Below are positions 1-5,883 of a stretch of 6,697 bases of DNA, in pieces; the first letter of the stretch is position 1, and every line of letters begins with the position of its first letter. The stretch comes from Lentisphaeria bacterium UBA1829 (GTDB lineage: Bacteria; Verrucomicrobiota; Lentisphaeria; Victivallales; UBA1829). Location of the stretch: contig DDJH01000152.1 in NCBI GenBank assembly GCA_002338895.1, positions 4,561 to 11,257 of the forward strand, in the 5' to 3' direction. The position numbers were made by a program, and so were the translations under genes. A model generated the notes under the pieces. It saw only the letters and a program-made list of their open reading frames with translations, had not been told where the DNA came from and ran no database searches.

Positions 1-906
1 TTTCCCCGCTTCCGGATACAGCAGCTTTTCCGCATGACGGAACGCGTCCGGAAACCGCTTGTTCGGTTTGTAGTGAAACAGTTCCGGCGGAAGAACGTGC
101 AGACGGCCGGTGCGGACCGCCTTCAGACTTTGAAGCGCCGGGTCGTGGATGAATTTCCGGATCGCCTCCCGGTTGACCGCTGCGGATTTCGCCGCCGGAA
201 TCAGAAAGATGCAGTCGGGATCCTGCAGAAGGAGTTCCTCCCGGCTGTAGGAGGCGCGCTGTGAACGGAGATCCCGTCCCTCCGCGCGGAGAATATTGCG
301 TCCGCCCAGCGCCGAAAGGATGCTCGATGCGTGCGCCTGATTGGTTTCCGCCCGGAATTCCGCTCCGTTGAACAGAAGAACGAGGAAGGTGGGGCCTTTC
401 CGTTTTCGGCAGCGCTCCCGGATGGTCTGGACTTCCCGCTCGACCCGGGCCGGTTCCGCCGCGAGCTCCTTCCGTCCGAGAATCCGGGAGAAGAGCGCGG
501 AGATGGCGCGGTAGTCCGCATAGTTGTCGTACTTCAAATAAAGGACTTCGATGCCTGATTTCCGCAGGAGGTCCCCCAGCGGACGGTGACGCCCCGTCAT
601 GCCGCTGAGAATGACAAGATCCGGTTTCAGATGGACGATGATTTCCGCATTCGGGTGCATGTAGCTTCCGACCTTTGGAATGGATTCGGTTCCCGGAGGG
701 AGAATGTCGGTTTTCTGCGGCGTATGCATTCCTGCCAAAGTCCCTCCGCAGTCCATCCAGATTTCCAGAAGCGACGGATAGCAGAGAACGGTCCGTTTCG
801 GCCGCAGTGTGATCTCGCACGGATTCCCGAATGCGTCGGTGACCGAGATCCGTTCCGCGGCAAACAGCAGCACGGGCAGAAGAAGCGGCAGAAGAAAACG
901 CATCAT
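1..906 (-). CDS. TroA/BtuF-type ABC transporter periplasmic substrate-binding protein, 3' end cut by the window edge
   Basis: This reading frame is open from 906 to the left edge (302 codons) and lacks its stop codon in the window. Family members bind a siderophore, haem, cobalamin or similar chelate in the periplasm and hand it to an inner-membrane ABC permease. A short hydrophobic leader (residues 4-17) looks like a signal peptide. There is no lipobox cysteine, so a soluble periplasmic protein is likely. Family hallmarks (PF01497 type) are VGSYMHPNAEIIVHLKPDLVIL-like core residues with LKPDLVIL at 93-100, a YSREELLLQDPDCIFL-type stretch at about 220-235, and the closing KPNKRFPDAFRHAEKLLYPE at 280-299, typical of the end of the fold. 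Little should therefore be missing. The start is ATGATG at 906-901: the first ATG overlaps the upstream stop by 4 nt and the second by 1 nt, so translation is probably coupled. The ligand cannot be told from sequence. No permease or ATPase gene is visible; they may lie beyond the left edge. Confidence 0.82.
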   Translation of the reverse strand, partial: MMRFLLPLLLPVLLFAAERISVTDAFGNPCEITLRPKRTVLCYPSLLEIWMDCGGTLAGMHTPQKTDILPPGTESIPKVGSYMHPNAEIIVHLKPDLVILSGMTGRHRPLGDLLRKSGIEVLYLKYDNYADYRAISALFSRILGRKELAAEPARVEREVQTIRERCRKRKGPTFLVLLFNGAEFRAETNQAHASSILSALGGRNILRAEGRDLRSQRASYSREELLLQDPDCIFLIPAAKSAAVNREAIRKFIHDPALQSLKAVRTGRLHVLPPELFHYKPNKRFPDAFRHAEKLLYPEAGK

Positions 907-2027
907 GGGGTGGAAGAGGTCTCTTTCGGTTCGGGTGCTTTTTTCCGGAAGATCTGCCGGAGTTCGAAGATCGACGAAAGACCGATCAGAATCAGAAGAG
1001 CCGCGACGCCGCCGAAAAGGATGCGGATCGGTTTTCCGGAATCCCGAACCGCATGATACACAAAGTCATACGCATGGTTCAAATAGAGGATCTTGGTGAT
1101 GTGCGCCCCCCACTTGACCGTCCGGACCGGGACATAGGAACGGAGCCAGTGAATGCCGGCCGGACCTTTGCGGGCACAGAGTTTCAGCACTCGCAGCCCC
1201 GTGTCGCTGGAGCCGTATTTCCGCAGCAGAGCCGCTCCGTTTTCTCCGCCGCTTTTCAGCATCAGGTAGGGCAGCGAGGGGGCGCGGGAGGCGACATTCG
1301 CATAGACCGCAAGATCGTTCGGCGTGTCCACATACCGGAGAATATAGCTGCTCCGGGGAAAGGAGTTGGTCCGTACGAGGGTCGAAAAGTCCGTGAACAG
1401 TTTCCGAGTCTCCAGGTCCGGCTTCCCGTTCCGTGCCAGTTTCCGTGCCGCCTTCAGAATGGAGTGGGCAAACGTTTCCGTAAAAGCTCCCGTTTTATGA
1501 AACGCTTTGAGCATGGATGGCATCCAGTCGGCCCAGCAGGCCAGCTCGGTCACCAGCCCGATGGATGAGAGTGTTACGACAAAAAGATCCGTTTCCTTCC
1601 CCGTGATCTTGTAATATCCCTGAACAATCAGGTCCCGGACATCGCCATAGATAATCAGATCCGAAACGATCGCTCCGCCCGCCTCTTCGATGGATTTCCC
1701 GGACCCGGTGACAAAGCCGTTTGCAACCCGGCAGATCCTCTGACGGGCTCCGTTCACCTCCGCATCGCAGAGCTTGTAGACCGCCTTGGCTTCTTCGCTT
1801 CCCGGCAGATCGTTGCGGATGATATCCGCGCAAAGTTCCTTCGCTCCCTGGTATTTGCTTTCCCGGAGCATTGTCCAGACATCCCTCATGTAGTTGTAGT
1901 CGGGGAGGGCGGTCAGATCCGGATGCTTTTCGTCCGGAAGCAGCGAGGCGGTAAGCGGAAGAAGAAGAAACAATCCGACTGCAAGACAAAGAATTTTTCC
2001 TGCTAAAAGCCAGAATCTTCGAATCAT
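903..2027 (-). CDS. Uncharacterised membrane-anchored protein, 374 aa
   Basis: I do not recognise the family. The protein starts with a basic residue pair and a hydrophobic segment at about residues 8-30 (signal anchor or signal peptide). A second clear transmembrane segment lies at about 334-355 and is followed by a basic, then polar tail (RKKAPEPKETSSTP). The roughly 300 residues between are mostly soluble and helix-prone and presumably face the periplasm if the first segment stays as an anchor. They include a motif-like stretch, VANGFVTGSG at 101-110, then GGAIVSDLIIYGDVRDLI at 117-134, and a moderately hydrophobic run at 149-165. The start ATG at 2027 is supported by GAAGG at 2037-2033, five nt upstream. 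The gene begins 49 nt after the preceding gene and its stop overlaps the start of the binding-protein gene, so it is probably cotranscribed with both. A role in envelope function or uptake is only suggested by this coupling. Confidence 0.8.
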   Translation of the reverse strand: MIRRFWLLAGKILCLAVGLFLLLPLTASLLPDEKHPDLTALPDYNYMRDVWTMLRESKYQGAKELCADIIRNDLPGSEEAKAVYKLCDAEVNGARQRICRVANGFVTGSGKSIEEAGGAIVSDLIIYGDVRDLIVQGYYKITGKETDLFVVTLSSIGLVTELACWADWMPSMLKAFHKTGAFTETFAHSILKAARKLARNGKPDLETRKLFTDFSTLVRTNSFPRSSYILRYVDTPNDLAVYANVASRAPSLPYLMLKSGGENGAALLRKYGSSDTGLRVLKLCARKGPAGIHWLRSYVPVRTVKWGAHITKILYLNHAYDFVYHAVRDSGKPIRILFGGVAALLILIGLSSIFELRQIFRKKAPEPKETSSTP

Positions 2028-2076
2028 AAAAACCTTCGTTTTTCCTGGATTCGGAATCCGCCCGGGGTATTCCGGG

Positions 2077-3252
2077 TCAGATCAGCGGACGAATCCGCCG
2101 TCTGCGGGGCGGACAGTGGAACTGAACTCCGCCTCCCGCCGTCAGACTGATGCCATGGGCAAACAGCACATCGTGCAGCGACGAGGCCGCAATATTCTGT
2201 GAAAGATGAAGCATATTCTCCTGCGGACACTCGATCCATTGCGCCGTCTTGACCACTTCCACTTTCAGATTGCGGGAAACATACAGCAGCCCCCATCCCT
2301 CCGCCAGCTCGTCCGGATGAATCAACCCCTCCGGCACGGCCAGATACAGCTCGTTGGCGACGTTCGCCCGGTGAATCCGCTCAAACCGGCTCCCCCGGTA
2401 GAGCGCTTTCTCGTACGACCGGATTCGGCGCAGACACTCCCTGTAAGCCGGATTCGATGTCCCTTCATAATTCCAGTATTCAATTTCCGCGAACAGCACA
2501 TCGGAATCTCTCAGATGCGGTTCCCGGACGCGGATTTCCGCTTCCAGCTCCTGACGGTGTTCCTGTTCCCGGCGGAGCTCCGGAAGAATCTCCTCGCTTC
2601 CCGAGCACTCCGGCCAGCAGGACATCCGGGTCGGGCGTGCTTCGATCAGAATCGTTTTTTCCGGCTGGAGAAGTCTGTTCTTTTTCGGGGTCGACCAGAA
2701 TGCCGCCGCATCCGCCCGGAATTTCGCAAGGCGGGTTGGTACCCGGATTGCCGCCGCAGTCGGGTGCAGAGTCGCCAGCCATCCCAGCGCCGCGCATTGC
2801 AGATCCCGCTGCTGAAGTCCCGATGCGGACGTGATGCGCCGCCGGACCGTTTCAGGCTTCTTCTCTTCGACCGATGGCACCGCTTGTTCCACCGTTTCTG
2901 AAAGCGCAAGATCGTGTCCGCCAAATTCGGAGTAGACCATTTTCGGAGGTTCTGCCGGTGTTGCCTCCGGGAGAGGCTGCTCCTGCACATTCTCTTCCGG
3001 CAGCGGTTCCTCTTCGGCAAGTTCATCCGGAAGTTCTTCCGGCGCTTCGAGGAGATCTTCGATCTGCTCTTCGGGAAGGTCCGCGGATGGATCGGTTTCC
3101 GGGGATTCGAGGACGACGTTTTCCTGTTCGTCGTCATCCTCCAGTAAAGAGTTGTCCACGGGAGCTGCGATCTGCTGCTCGCCGTGGACATCGGACTCAT
3201 TCGGGTCCGCGAAATCGAACATCAACTGCATGTCTGTGTTTTCGTCAGCCAT
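2077..3252 (-). CDS. Uncharacterised protein: acidic disordered N-terminus plus MmcB/PD-(D/E)XK-like C-terminal region, 391 aa
   Basis: Residues 1-105 are very rich in Glu, Asp and Pro and are probably disordered. From about 135 the protein looks folded. VPTRLAKFRADAAAFW (171-186) and TILIEARPTR (200-209) are followed by a charged helical insertion (about 218-298), then ELYLAVPEGLIHPDELAEGW and GLLYVS (301-326) and a helical end. The order D-x(n)-E-x-K/R, then YxAVP and GLxxV, resembles MmcB-like and related restriction-endonuclease-fold proteins involved in DNA repair. D181, E204 and R206 would be the active-site equivalents, with Arg in the usual Lys position. This fold match is inference from pattern, not a search. 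The tail is basic (PPRRRRIRP, 381-389). An in-frame TGA nine nt upstream makes ATG 3252 the first possible Met start; AGGA at 3268-3265 lies 12 nt before it. The gene follows rpsA by 53 nt without a terminator, so cotranscription is likely. Confidence 0.82.
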   Translation of the reverse strand: MADENTDMQLMFDFADPNESDVHGEQQIAAPVDNSLLEDDDEQENVVLESPETDPSADLPEEQIEDLLEAPEELPDELAEEEPLPEENVQEQPLPEATPAEPPKMVYSEFGGHDLALSETVEQAVPSVEEKKPETVRRRITSASGLQQRDLQCAALGWLATLHPTAAAIRVPTRLAKFRADAAAFWSTPKKNRLLQPEKTILIEARPTRMSCWPECSGSEEILPELRREQEHRQELEAEIRVREPHLRDSDVLFAEIEYWNYEGTSNPAYRECLRRIRSYEKALYRGSRFERIHRANVANELYLAVPEGLIHPDELAEGWGLLYVSRNLKVEVVKTAQWIECPQENMLHLSQNIAASSLHDVLFAHGISLTAGGGVQFHCPPRRRRIRPLI

Positions 3253-3305
3253 TCCAATTCAAGTTCCTGTGTTCCGCGGACCGATTTCGACCGTATTTTC
3301 AGTTG

Positions 3306-5069
3306 TTACTTATTGCTGTCCTCATCCACAACGGTGAGACCGTCGAGGGAGTTTCCGATCAGCTGTTCCATGGCTCCGAGAGCCTCGCCCGGCTTGAGAG
3401 CCGCGGAGACCTCTTCACCGGCCGCCTTCAGATCCTCTTCCGAGAAGCCTTCCTCAAGAGCCTTGATGGAAAGTCCGATCCGGCGTTCATCGCGATCGAT
3501 CTTGATGACGCGGGCTTCGATCTCCTGGCCGAGGGAGAGTTTGTCTTTGACCTTCTCCACACGATCCTTGCTGATCTGGGAGATGTGGACCAGTCCGTCG
3601 ATCTTGTGAGTCAGTTCGATGAAGGCGCCGAAGGTGGTGATCTTGGTGACTTTGCCGGTCACGACATCGCCGATCTTGTAGAGATCGTTGATGTTCGCCC
3701 ACGGATCCTCTTCGATCTGCTTCAGACCGAGGGAGATTCTCTGCTGCTGGGGATCAATGTCGAGAATGACCGCTTCGACTTCATCGCCGACTTTGAGCAT
3801 CTCGTTCGGGTTGTTGATCTTGCGCGTCCAGGACATGTCGGAAACATGGATCATGCCGTCGATGTCGTTTTCGATTTCGACGAACGCTCCATAGCTGGTC
3901 ATGTTGCGCACCTTGCCTTTGATCCGGCTGCCGGCGGGATACTTCTCCGCAAGCACTTCCCACGGATTGCGGGTCTTCTGACGGAGGCCGAGGGAGATCT
4001 TCTTGCCTTCCTTGTCGATATCCAGAACCACCGCTTCGACCTCTTCGCCGACGCTGACAATGTCACCGGCCTTGGTCACGCGCTTCGTCCAGGACATCTC
4101 GGAAACGTGAATGAGTCCTTCGACTCCCTGTTCGATTTCCACAAATGCTCCGTACGGCATGATGTTGACGATTCTGCCCTTGACGGTGGAGCCGACCGGA
4201 TACTTGGTCTCGACCTCGTCCCACGGATTCTTGGTCTTCTGCTTGAGACCGAGGGAGACGCGCTCCTTGTCGTAGTCGATGTCGAGGATCATCACTTCGA
4301 CTTCCTGCCCAAGTTCCAGCATCTCGCTCGGATGCGAGATCCGGCCCCAGGACATGTCGGTAATGTGGAGAAGTCCGTCGATTCCGCCAAGGTCGATGAA
4401 GGCGCCGAAGTCGGTGATGTTCTTCACAATTCCCTTGCGGATCTGGTTGACTTCCATATCTTTCAGCAGCTGCGCACGGCGGTCTTTCCGCGACGCCTCG
4501 AGAAGTTCGCGGCGCGAGACAACAATGTTCCGCCGATCCTGATTGATCTTCAGAATCTTGAACTCGTACTCTTTCCCGATGAAATCGTCCATGTTCTTCA
4601 CAGGCCCGATATCAATCTGCGATCCCGGAAGGAACGCTTCCACACCGTTCAGGTCGATGATGATGCCTCCCTTGACGCGGTGTTTCATCAGACCCTTGAT
4701 CACGCTGCCTTCTCCGTATTCGCTGGTGATCTTGTTCCAGGATTTGATGAAGTTGGCTTTCTGGAGGCTGATCCCGGGCATGCTGTTCTCGTTTTCGATC
4801 TCTTCGAGATACACGTCCACCTCGTCACCGACTTTCACATCCGCCCAGTTGCGGAATTCGGCTGCGGGAATGAAGCCTTCCGCCTTGTAGCCGATGTCTA
4901 CAAGAGCTCCGTCGTTTCTCTTTTCCACGATTTTGCCCGGAACAATGGAGTTCTCGACAAACTCGCTCTTCTGCTCCGTCGCAAGAAGATCGTTCATGGA
5001 GACGTTGTCTGTGCTGAGATCCACGTAGCTCTTGATCTCTTTCGGTGCGGTCGTTGCTGCTGTGCTCAT
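3306..5069 (-). CDS. rpsA: 30S ribosomal protein S1, 587 aa
   Basis: S1 binds the 30S subunit and helps it capture and unfold mRNA leaders. The sequence shows six S1-type OB-fold domains at about residues 39-105, 121-188, 207-277, 292-364, 379-451 and 466-537, as in classical six-domain proteobacterial S1 (about 557 aa). Domains 1 and 2, the ribosome-binding pair in E. coli, are the most diverged. Domains 3-6 carry the RNA-binding signature, e.g. ITDFGAFIDL, DGLLHITDMSW and ERVSLGLKQ. Linkers with NPW, NPW and DPW (281-283, 368-370, 455-457) recur exactly every 87 residues. The end is acidic and Glu/Ala-rich. I chose ATG 5069 (MSTAATTAPK). The frame can be extended to a TTG at 5117, but that would add a Lys/Asn-rich stretch encoded by the A-rich leader. 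The gene has its own probable promoter and a structured leader, and no strong Shine-Dalgarno sequence. Two uncharacterised genes and a binding-protein gene follow at short spacing. Confidence 0.97.
   Translation of the reverse strand: MSTAATTAPKEIKSYVDLSTDNVSMNDLLATEQKSEFVENSIVPGKIVEKRNDGALVDIGYKAEGFIPAAEFRNWADVKVGDEVDVYLEEIENENSMPGISLQKANFIKSWNKITSEYGEGSVIKGLMKHRVKGGIIIDLNGVEAFLPGSQIDIGPVKNMDDFIGKEYEFKILKINQDRRNIVVSRRELLEASRKDRRAQLLKDMEVNQIRKGIVKNITDFGAFIDLGGIDGLLHITDMSWGRISHPSEMLELGQEVEVMILDIDYDKERVSLGLKQKTKNPWDEVETKYPVGSTVKGRIVNIMPYGAFVEIEQGVEGLIHVSEMSWTKRVTKAGDIVSVGEEVEAVVLDIDKEGKKISLGLRQKTRNPWEVLAEKYPAGSRIKGKVRNMTSYGAFVEIENDIDGMIHVSDMSWTRKINNPNEMLKVGDEVEAVILDIDPQQQRISLGLKQIEEDPWANINDLYKIGDVVTGKVTKITTFGAFIELTHKIDGLVHISQISKDRVEKVKDKLSLGQEIEARVIKIDRDERRIGLSIKALEEGFSEEDLKAAGEEVSAALKPGEALGAMEQLIGNSLDGLTVVDEDSNK
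3698..4229 (-). repeat. Periodic 261-bp repeats encoding S1 domains 4-5 and linkers
   Basis: The plus-strand string CCCACGGAT occurs at 3698, 3959 and 4220, exactly 261 bp apart, each encoding the (N/D)PW linker that ends an S1 domain. Nearby strings such as GACCGAGGGAGA also recur with similar spacing. This reflects internal duplication within rpsA and is shared by S1 proteins in general (E. coli S1 has an equivalent NPW linker). It is not a separate mobile or tandem-repeat element. Confidence 0.75.
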
Positions 5070-5113
5070 TTTGTTCTTGTTTTTCTTTTGGTTTGTTGAC
5101 GATGTTTTTCCAT

Positions 5114-5206
5114 TCAAATGTATCGCGCCGACTGCGCAGATACATACAAGTCGTTAATGTATCCTCTTTCCCTGCAATTGTCAAGAACGGAAGTCGATTT
5201 TTTCAT
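5114..5206 (-). CDS. Possible 30-aa small ORF upstream of rpsA (uncertain)
   Basis: An ATG at 5206 opens 30 codons, starting MKKSTSVLDN and ending SAQSARYI before TGA at 5116-5114. AAGGA ends six nt before the ATG, a better ribosome site than that of rpsA itself. It could be a leader peptide on transcripts reading through from the aldolase gene. Against it, the promoter -35 and -10 boxes and the leader hairpin all fall inside the frame, so transcripts from that promoter would not carry its start. I recognise no homologue. A chance ORF is the likelier explanation. Confidence 0.2.
   Translation of the reverse strand: MKKSTSVLDNCRERGYINDLYVSAQSARYI
5118..5145 (-). promoter_or_regulatory. Hairpin in the rpsA 5' leader (candidate regulatory structure)
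   Basis: In the sense of rpsA the arms are ATGTATC-T-GCGC (5145-5134) and GCGC-GATACAT (5128-5118), with AGTCG as the loop. This gives a perfect 7-bp stem, one bulged T, 4 more GC pairs and a 5-nt loop. It sits about 50 nt upstream of the rpsA start codon and just downstream of the predicted transcription start, so it would be at the very 5' end of the message. It could stabilise the mRNA, serve as a binding site for S1 in autogenous control, or act as a DNA operator. The structure is seen directly; the function is inferred. Confidence 0.55.
5156..5184 (-). promoter_or_regulatory. Probable sigma70-type promoter of rpsA
   Basis: On the minus strand a perfect -35 hexamer TTGACA (5184-5179) is followed, after a 17-bp spacer, by TACATT (5161-5156), which matches the TATAAT consensus at four of six positions. 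The spacing is ideal. Transcription would start near 5151-5147, giving a leader of about 80 nt. The -10 element overlaps one copy of the GATACAT repeat, so a protein binding these repeats could block RNA polymerase. Confidence 0.6.
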
Positions 5207-5229
5207 CGAAAATCCTTCGCCTTCCGTTC
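5185..5229. repeat. 9-bp perfect inverted repeat with inner palindrome, next to the rpsA -35 box
   Basis: GAACGGAAG at 5185-5193 and its exact reverse complement CTTCCGTTC at 5221-5229 flank 27 bp. Inside, two alternative smaller stems are possible: GATTTT (5196-5201) with AAAATC (5209-5214), or TCGAT (5194-5198) with ATCGA (5205-5209). The element lies 18 nt after the aldolase stop and directly abuts the TTGACA box. No T-run follows it on the minus strand, so it is not a classical intrinsic terminator. It could still end aldolase transcripts, act as an mRNA 3'-end stabiliser, or be an operator. Confidence 0.5.
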
Positions 5230-5247
5230 CCCCTGCGCCGATTGCCG

Positions 5248-5850
5248 TCAGGAGAGGGCTTTGACCATGGCCGCTGCGTCGCGATCCAGCGCTTCCAGGC
5301 TTTTCCCCGCCTTGTAGAGGGCGCTGCCGATTCCGGCTCCCGCGCACACGTTCAGAAAGGCCGGGAGATTTTCCGCATTCACTCCGCCAACCGCGAGAAT
5401 CGGTTTCTTCACGACCGCTTTCAGATCCTTGATGTAGCCGGGGCCGAGAATCGCGGGGAACAGTTTCAGATAGTCGGCTCCCGCGTGGATCGCGGTAAAT
5501 GCCTCGCTCGCGGTGAAAAAGCCCGGAATCGAGAGCATCCCGAGTCGTTTGGTCTCCTGGATGACCGCCGGATCCGTGTTCGGGGAGATGATGAATTCGC
5601 CGCCGGCCTCCCGGACGTTCCGCACGTCTTCCGCCGTCAGAACCGTTCCCGCTCCGACGTGCATCCGTCCTGCCGTGTGACGGACCGCGAGGGAGATGCT
5701 CGTCAGCGCATCCGGGGAGTTCAGCGGAATTTCAAGAAGGCGGAGCCCGTTCTTGTACAGAATATCGCACACGCCGGGAATCTCTTCCGGGGTGATCCCC
5801 CGCAGAATCGCAATCAGCGGACACTCGCTCATACAGCTTTCAAAACTCAT
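5248..5850 (-). CDS. dgoA: 2-dehydro-3-deoxy-6-phosphogalactonate (or -gluconate) aldolase, 200 aa
   Basis: This class I aldolase cleaves KDPGal or KDPG to pyruvate and glyceraldehyde 3-phosphate in cytoplasmic sugar-acid catabolism. It forms a single TIM-barrel domain over its whole length, matching the usual 200-210 aa. PLIAILRGITPEE (11-23), LLEIPLNSP (38-46), VGAGTVL (65-71), SPNTDPAVI (89-97), PGFFTASEAFTAI (109-121), ADYLKLFPA (125-133) and AVGGV near 155 are all family signatures. K129 should form the Schiff base, E40 is the acid/base, and R17 contacts the substrate phosphate or carboxylate. PLIAILRGITP and EIPLNSP are very close to E. coli DgoA, so I favour the galactonate type over Eda, but specificity could be broader. 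ATG 5850 is chosen because AAGGAAGGAG lies nine nt upstream; the internal Met7 has no such site. The SDR gene ends 33 nt before it, and the two probably form one operon. Confidence 0.92.
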   Translation of the reverse strand: MSFESCMSECPLIAILRGITPEEIPGVCDILYKNGLRLLEIPLNSPDALTSISLAVRHTAGRMHVGAGTVLTAEDVRNVREAGGEFIISPNTDPAVIQETKRLGMLSIPGFFTASEAFTAIHAGADYLKLFPAILGPGYIKDLKAVVKKPILAVGGVNAENLPAFLNVCAGAGIGSALYKAGKSLEALDRDAAAMVKALS

Positions 5851-5859
5851 TTGCTTTTG

Positions 5860-5869
5860 CTCCTTCCTT
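5860..5869 (-). promoter_or_regulatory. Strong Shine-Dalgarno sequence of the aldolase gene
   Basis: AAGGAAGGAG reads on the minus strand nine nt before ATG 5850, in a 33-nt purine-rich spacer between the SDR and aldolase genes. It decides the aldolase start and contrasts with the weak sites before the SDR and rpsA. Confidence 0.8.
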
Positions 5870-5883
5870 GTTCTTTTCTTTTC

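Noticed and set aside
201..521. Minus-strand 106-codon frame within the binding-protein region
   Set aside because: It is out of frame with the 302-codon frame that carries the PF01497-type motifs, and has no motif of its own.
2028..2076. Short inverted repeats (GGATT-CCG-AATCC and CCCGG-type) between two genes as a terminator
   Set aside because: Stems are only about 5 bp and no T-run follows, so they are more likely chance in GC-rich DNA.
3253..3305. Promoter or terminator between rpsA and the next gene
   Set aside because: No convincing -35/-10 pair and no GC-rich stem with T-tract are seen in these 53 nt.
3698..4229. Repeat spacing suggestive of a tandem repeat or CRISPR-like array
   Set aside because: The 261-bp period is an exact multiple of three inside rpsA and corresponds to S1 domain units; the intervening sequence is coding.
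2874..5099. Long 741-codon open frame on the plus strand
   Set aside because: It is antisense to rpsA and the nuclease-like gene, its translation shows no family signature, and the minus-strand S1 domains are unmistakable. It is a codon-bias shadow.
5070..5117. N-terminal extension of S1 from a TTG codon at 5117
   Set aside because: The added 16 residues are Lys/Asn-rich, come from the A-rich leader and have no ribosome site; ATG 5069 gives a normal S1 start.
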